From a bacterium (GTDB taxonomy: Bacteria > Zhuqueibacterota > Zhuqueibacteria > Residuimicrobiales > Residuimicrobiaceae): a stretch of 8,019 bases of DNA. Every line of letters starts with the position of its first letter. Positions within the stretch are counted from its first letter, which is position 1. A program made the position numbers and the translations under genes. The DNA lies in the NCBI GenBank assembly GCA_012523655.1, contig JAAYTV010000393.1, positions 1 through 8,019 of the forward strand, read 5' to 3'. The notes under the pieces are model-generated. The model was not told where the DNA came from. It made no database searches and saw nothing but the letters and a program-made list of their open reading frames with translations. Positions 5,469 through 8,019 of the stretch are shown one piece after another.

Positions 5469-6082
5469 ACCATTGGATTTGCCTGCGCAGGCATGCAATG
5501 CTTTTTCTGCCGCTGTTTTTGCTGATGTCGAACTCGTGCCGTCGGCAGGAACCGGTCAAAGCAGAGCCGCAGCCGGCCCGGAAATACCCGGATCAGGAGG
5601 GTTGGAATTCCAAAGTCACCTCGACCATCAACGGCCGGATCGAAGCGATCGTGCATTACGGTCATATGGCGCGGTTCAACGAGAGCCGGCTGGCGCTCTT
5701 TGATGAAGGGGTGCGGGTGGAATTTTTCGACGAGCACGGCCTGCCCCGCTCTGTGCTCACGGCAGAACGCGGCGAGCTGCGGGAAGCCAGTAACGATATC
5801 TCTGCTTTCGGCGGCGTCAAGGTGGTTTCCGACACTCTGACGTTGTGGACCGAAGAGTTGCACTATGAACAAAGGACGGAAAAAATACGTTCCGATGTGG
5901 AGGTCAAGTTCGTCACTCTGTCCGGCGACACTCTGTTCGGCAACGGTTTTGAATCCGACGCCCGTCTGCGCCATTACCATATCCGCAACCTGCACGGCCT
6001 GGCGCATCGACGGGTGGATCTGTCGCTGGACCGTTTTCGAAAACCAGCGTCACCCGACAGCCAGAGGGCGCAGCAACCGTGA
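5465..6082 (+). CDS. lptC: LPS export system periplasmic protein LptC
   Basis: LptC is the inner-membrane-anchored periplasmic protein that takes LPS from the LptB2FG transporter and passes it to LptA. The 205 aa (E. coli LptC: 191) begin with a signal sequence: a basic CLRRHA stretch, hydrophobic MLFLPLFLLM, then SNSC with Cys25. It therefore looks like a lipoprotein, although the lipobox is weak (Ser at -3). The body carries the LptC pattern GVRVEFFDEHG, LTAERGELRE, VKVVSDTLTLWTEELHY and the EKIRSDVEVKF / GDTLFGNGFESD blocks (about residues 75-170) of stacked beta strands. The start is TTG, overlapping the previous stop as TTGA, with GAGGAG upstream, which implies translational coupling. 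Its own stop overlaps the next gene as GTGA. The tail after HRRVDLSLDRF is unstructured-looking. Confidence 0.92.
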   Translation: MNHWICLRRHAMLFLPLFLLMSNSCRRQEPVKAEPQPARKYPDQEGWNSKVTSTINGRIEAIVHYGHMARFNESRLALFDEGVRVEFFDEHGLPRSVLTAERGELREASNDISAFGGVKVVSDTLTLWTEELHYEQRTEKIRSDVEVKFVTLSGDTLFGNGFESDARLRHYHIRNLHGLAHRRVDLSLDRFRKPASPDSQRAQQP

Positions 6083-7236
6083 AGCGGATCTGTATCTGTT
6101 CTCTGCTCGGGCTGCTGTGGCTGGCCGCAGCGCCCGGTTGTGGTCAGGAGCGGCTTCGCCTGGTCAACGCGGCGCTGTTGTCCGGTTGGATGGAAAACGG
6201 TGAAAATGTGCGCTCACTGAGCGGGGATGTTTTTTTCCGTCAAGACAGCGCAGAGATCCATTGCGACCGCGCCCTGCAGTATGTGGAGCGGGCGCAGGTC
6301 GAATTGACCGGCAAGGTGCTGCTGCTCGATCCTCCCCGGCGGCTGACCGCCGGCCGGGTTTGGTATGATGAGGTCACGCGCGATTATCGTGCCTATCTGG
6401 AGCCGCAGTTGCAGGACACGAGCCGAACGCTGATCGCCGATACGCTGCATTACTGCGAACGCCTGGATCAGGCCACAGCGACCGGACGGATTGCGATCGA
6501 AGAAAAGCATCACCGCGTACGTCTGCAGGGCAAGCGGGCGGAATACCGCCGCGCTGAAGGTTATGCGCGGGTCCTCGGCCAGCCGGTTTTGACCGAAATG
6601 GATTCGCTGGGAGCAGTGCTGATGACCGTCACCGCGGATACGATGGAGTTGTTTGAGGACGGACGGCGCTATCAGCTGGCCGGTCAGGTGCATATCCACC
6701 GGGATTCGATCGATGCTTACTGCGGACGACTGATATATGTGCGGGCGTCGCAAAAGCTGCAATTGATCGACCATCCCTGGGCCACGCGCGGCCAAGATCT
6801 GATGCGCGGCCAGGAGATGGAAATTCTGCTGGAAAAGGAACGGGTCGTCGGGCTTCATCTGCAGATGCAAACAGCAGTTCTTTCACGGGTCGATTCGACG
6901 CAAAGCAGGAGTGAACAATACGATCTGCTCACCGGCGAGCGCATGGAGATCGCGTTCCGAGACGACAAGATCTCTCGAGTGGTGGTCCGCGGCCAAGCCA
7001 CCAGCTATTACCACGTCTATGAGGATACCACGGCCAAAGGCATGAACAAGGCGCTGGGAGACGAGATCCATCTCTATTTTAAAGACGGTGCATTGGAGCG
7101 GGTCAGAGTCATCAGCAGCCCGGGCAACTCCAGCGGCGTTTTTTATCCGCCGAAGCAGGCCGCAGCGTTGCGGTCCGAGTTGGAGGAAAAGCTTGGGCAA
7201 GTCCGCTCCTTACGAGTGATGATGAACGAAAAATAA
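6079..7236 (+). CDS. OstA/LptA-like periplasmic LPS transport protein, enlarged
   Basis: This is a 385-aa protein of the LptA/OstA (organic solvent tolerance) type. The family forms the periplasmic beta-jellyroll bridge along which LPS travels to the outer membrane. A signal sequence is seen (MKR, then hydrophobic ICSLLGLLWLAAA) ending APGC, so either signal peptidase I cleavage or a lipoprotein Cys21 is possible. Repeated OstA-like units follow: SGDVFFRQDSAEIHCDRALQY, VELTGKVLLLDPPRRLTAG, LIADTLHYCERLDQATATG and the RYQLAGQVHIHRDSIDAYCG block. It continues with the YDLLTGERMEI segment and a C-terminal GVFYPP. E. coli LptA has about 185 aa, so this is roughly double. The GTG start overlaps the lptC stop, and GAGGG at 6064-6068 is a plausible ribosome site. 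It could combine LptA with a longer bridge, so the symbol lptA is left open. Confidence 0.85.
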   Translation: MKRICICSLLGLLWLAAAPGCGQERLRLVNAALLSGWMENGENVRSLSGDVFFRQDSAEIHCDRALQYVERAQVELTGKVLLLDPPRRLTAGRVWYDEVTRDYRAYLEPQLQDTSRTLIADTLHYCERLDQATATGRIAIEEKHHRVRLQGKRAEYRRAEGYARVLGQPVLTEMDSLGAVLMTVTADTMELFEDGRRYQLAGQVHIHRDSIDAYCGRLIYVRASQKLQLIDHPWATRGQDLMRGQEMEILLEKERVVGLHLQMQTAVLSRVDSTQSRSEQYDLLTGERMEIAFRDDKISRVVVRGQATSYYHVYEDTTAKGMNKALGDEIHLYFKDGALERVRVISSPGNSSGVFYPPKQAAALRSELEEKLGQVRSLRVMMNEK

Positions 7237-7240
7237 TCCT

Positions 7241-7984
7241 ATGCCATCGAACGAGAAAGCCCGGCTCTGGTGCCGAGGGCTGAAAAAGATATACGGCCAG
7301 CGCCGGGTGGTGGACGACGTCAGTCTGGAAATAGAGCAGGGGGAGACGGTCGGCCTTTTGGGCCCCAACGGGGCCGGCAAAACCACCACCTTTTATATGA
7401 TTGTGGGGTTGATCAAACCCGATGGCGGCGATATCCACATGAACGACCAGGAGCTGACCCATGACCCTATGTATCGTCGTGCGCGATGGGGGATCGGCTA
7501 TCTGCCGCAGGAGGCATCGGTCTTTCGTCAGTTGACCGTGGAGGAAAACATTTTAGCCATCCTGCAGACCCTGCCGGGCAGCAGGGCCTCCCGCCGGGAG
7601 CGGGCCCATGCTCTGCTGGAGGAATTGGGTGTGGCGCGGCTGGCCAAGAACAAAGCGTACACGCTGTCCGGCGGCGAGCGGCGCCGCGTGGAGATCTGCC
7701 GCGCACTGGTCACCAATCCCAAATTCATGCTGCTGGATGAGCCGTTCGCCGGCATCGATCCGATCGCCGTAGAGGACATTCAACGCATTGTGGCGGATCT
7801 GAAAAAGCGGGGCATCGGCGTTCTCATCACCGATCACAACGTCCACGAGACCTTGCGAATCACCGATCGCGCCTATCTGTTGTTCGACGGCAAGGTGTTA
7901 AAGTCCGGTTCTGCAGAATTTCTCGCCTCTGATGAAGAGGCGCGCAAGCTGTATTTTGGAGAGCAATTTAAACTGCAACGTTAG
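7241..7984 (+). CDS. lptB: LPS export ABC transporter ATP-binding protein LptB
   Basis: LptB is the cytoplasmic ATPase dimer that drives LptF/LptG to extract LPS from the inner membrane. The 247 aa contain every nucleotide-binding element: Walker A GPNGAGKT (41-48), Q-loop Gln90 in YLPQEASVF, signature LSGGE (142-146) in LSGGERRRVEICRAL, Walker B FMLLDE (162-167), D-loop GIDP (171-174) and the switch His199 in TDHNV. YLPQEASVFRQLTVEENI and the closing FGEQFKL are typical of LptB rather than of other ABC ATPases. ATG 7241 lies four bases after the preceding TAA; no strong Shine-Dalgarno is visible, so the gene probably relies on translation of the upstream gene. The membrane partners lptF and lptG are not in the window. 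Confidence 0.97.
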   Translation: MPSNEKARLWCRGLKKIYGQRRVVDDVSLEIEQGETVGLLGPNGAGKTTTFYMIVGLIKPDGGDIHMNDQELTHDPMYRRARWGIGYLPQEASVFRQLTVEENILAILQTLPGSRASRRERAHALLEELGVARLAKNKAYTLSGGERRRVEICRALVTNPKFMLLDEPFAGIDPIAVEDIQRIVADLKKRGIGVLITDHNVHETLRITDRAYLLFDGKVLKSGSAEFLASDEEARKLYFGEQFKLQR

Positions 7985-7997
7985 AGTAGGAACACGC

Positions 7998-8019
7998 ATG
8001 GTTCATATTTCACAAAAGC
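7998..8019 (+). CDS. Start of a gene running off the window, possibly rpoN (sigma-54)
   Basis: ATG 7998 follows AGGA (7988-7991) at six bases and comes 13 bases after the lptB stop. Only MVHISQK plus one base is visible. The rpoN gene commonly follows lptB, and sigma-54 proteins open with a similar short hydrophobic-SQ(K/R) stretch before a glutamine-rich activator-binding region. The identification therefore rests mainly on context. Confidence 0.45.

Noticed and set aside
5481..5492. Perfect 12-base palindrome GCCTGCGCAGGC in the lptC signal sequence
   Set aside because: It is inside coding sequence, occurs once in the window and has no partner site, so there is no ground to call it an operator.
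5300..6007. 235-codon minus-strand open frame opposite lptC
   Set aside because: It is antisense to a gene with clear LptC motifs and overlaps two genes, with no family signal of its own.
1..8019. CRISPR arrays, tRNA or rRNA genes, toxin-antitoxin, phage or defence genes
   Set aside because: Looked for on both strands. No regularly spaced repeats, no recognisable RNA genes and no such protein families were seen.

Overview
The window is chromosomal sequence from a Gram-negative (diderm) bacterium that builds and exports lipopolysaccharide. It is GC-rich apart from one AT-rich patch at about 1.2-2.15 kb. LptC looks like a lipoprotein, LptA is enlarged (385 aa), gatC is separated from gatA/gatB, and an apparent rpoN start follows lptB. 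These traits suggest a lineage outside the classical Proteobacteria, perhaps near the FCB/Calditrichota-KSB1 type groups. That placement is an inference from gene style, not a demonstrated assignment.

Layout: (1) 1-396, the C-terminal end of ribonuclease G/E. (2) 446-1194, a self-contained ribosomal protein unit: a near-consensus sigma-70 type promoter, rplU (L21), rpmA (L27) and a strong intrinsic terminator. (3) 1204-2150, the remains of an IS1182-like insertion sequence with both terminal inverted repeats. Its transposase is broken by two frameshifts, a stop codon and apparent internal deletions. (4) 2234-4262, a near-consensus promoter followed by gatC and pyrG (CTP synthase). (5) 4263-4493, a 231-base spacer with no recognisable gene. 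(6) 4494-7984, an envelope cluster: an LpxL/HtrB-type lipid A acyltransferase, lptC, an OstA/LptA-like protein and lptB. The first three are joined by 4-base stop/start overlaps. (7) 7998-8019, the first codons of a further gene, probably rpoN (sigma-54).

How the genes work together: the envelope cluster runs from late lipid A acylation at the inner membrane, through the ATPase that powers LPS extraction (LptB), to the periplasmic carriers (LptC and LptA). The upstream genes are translation and nucleotide housekeeping: L21 and L27 of the 50S subunit, the GatC subunit of the tRNA amidotransferase, and CTP synthase. CTP synthase also supplies CTP for CMP-Kdo and phospholipid synthesis.

No previously undescribed system is evident. 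The points most worth a second look are the wrecked transposase, whose catalytic glutamate codon appears to have become TAA, the acyltransferase-plus-Lpt operon with three successive non-ATG starts, and the unexplained spacer after pyrG.
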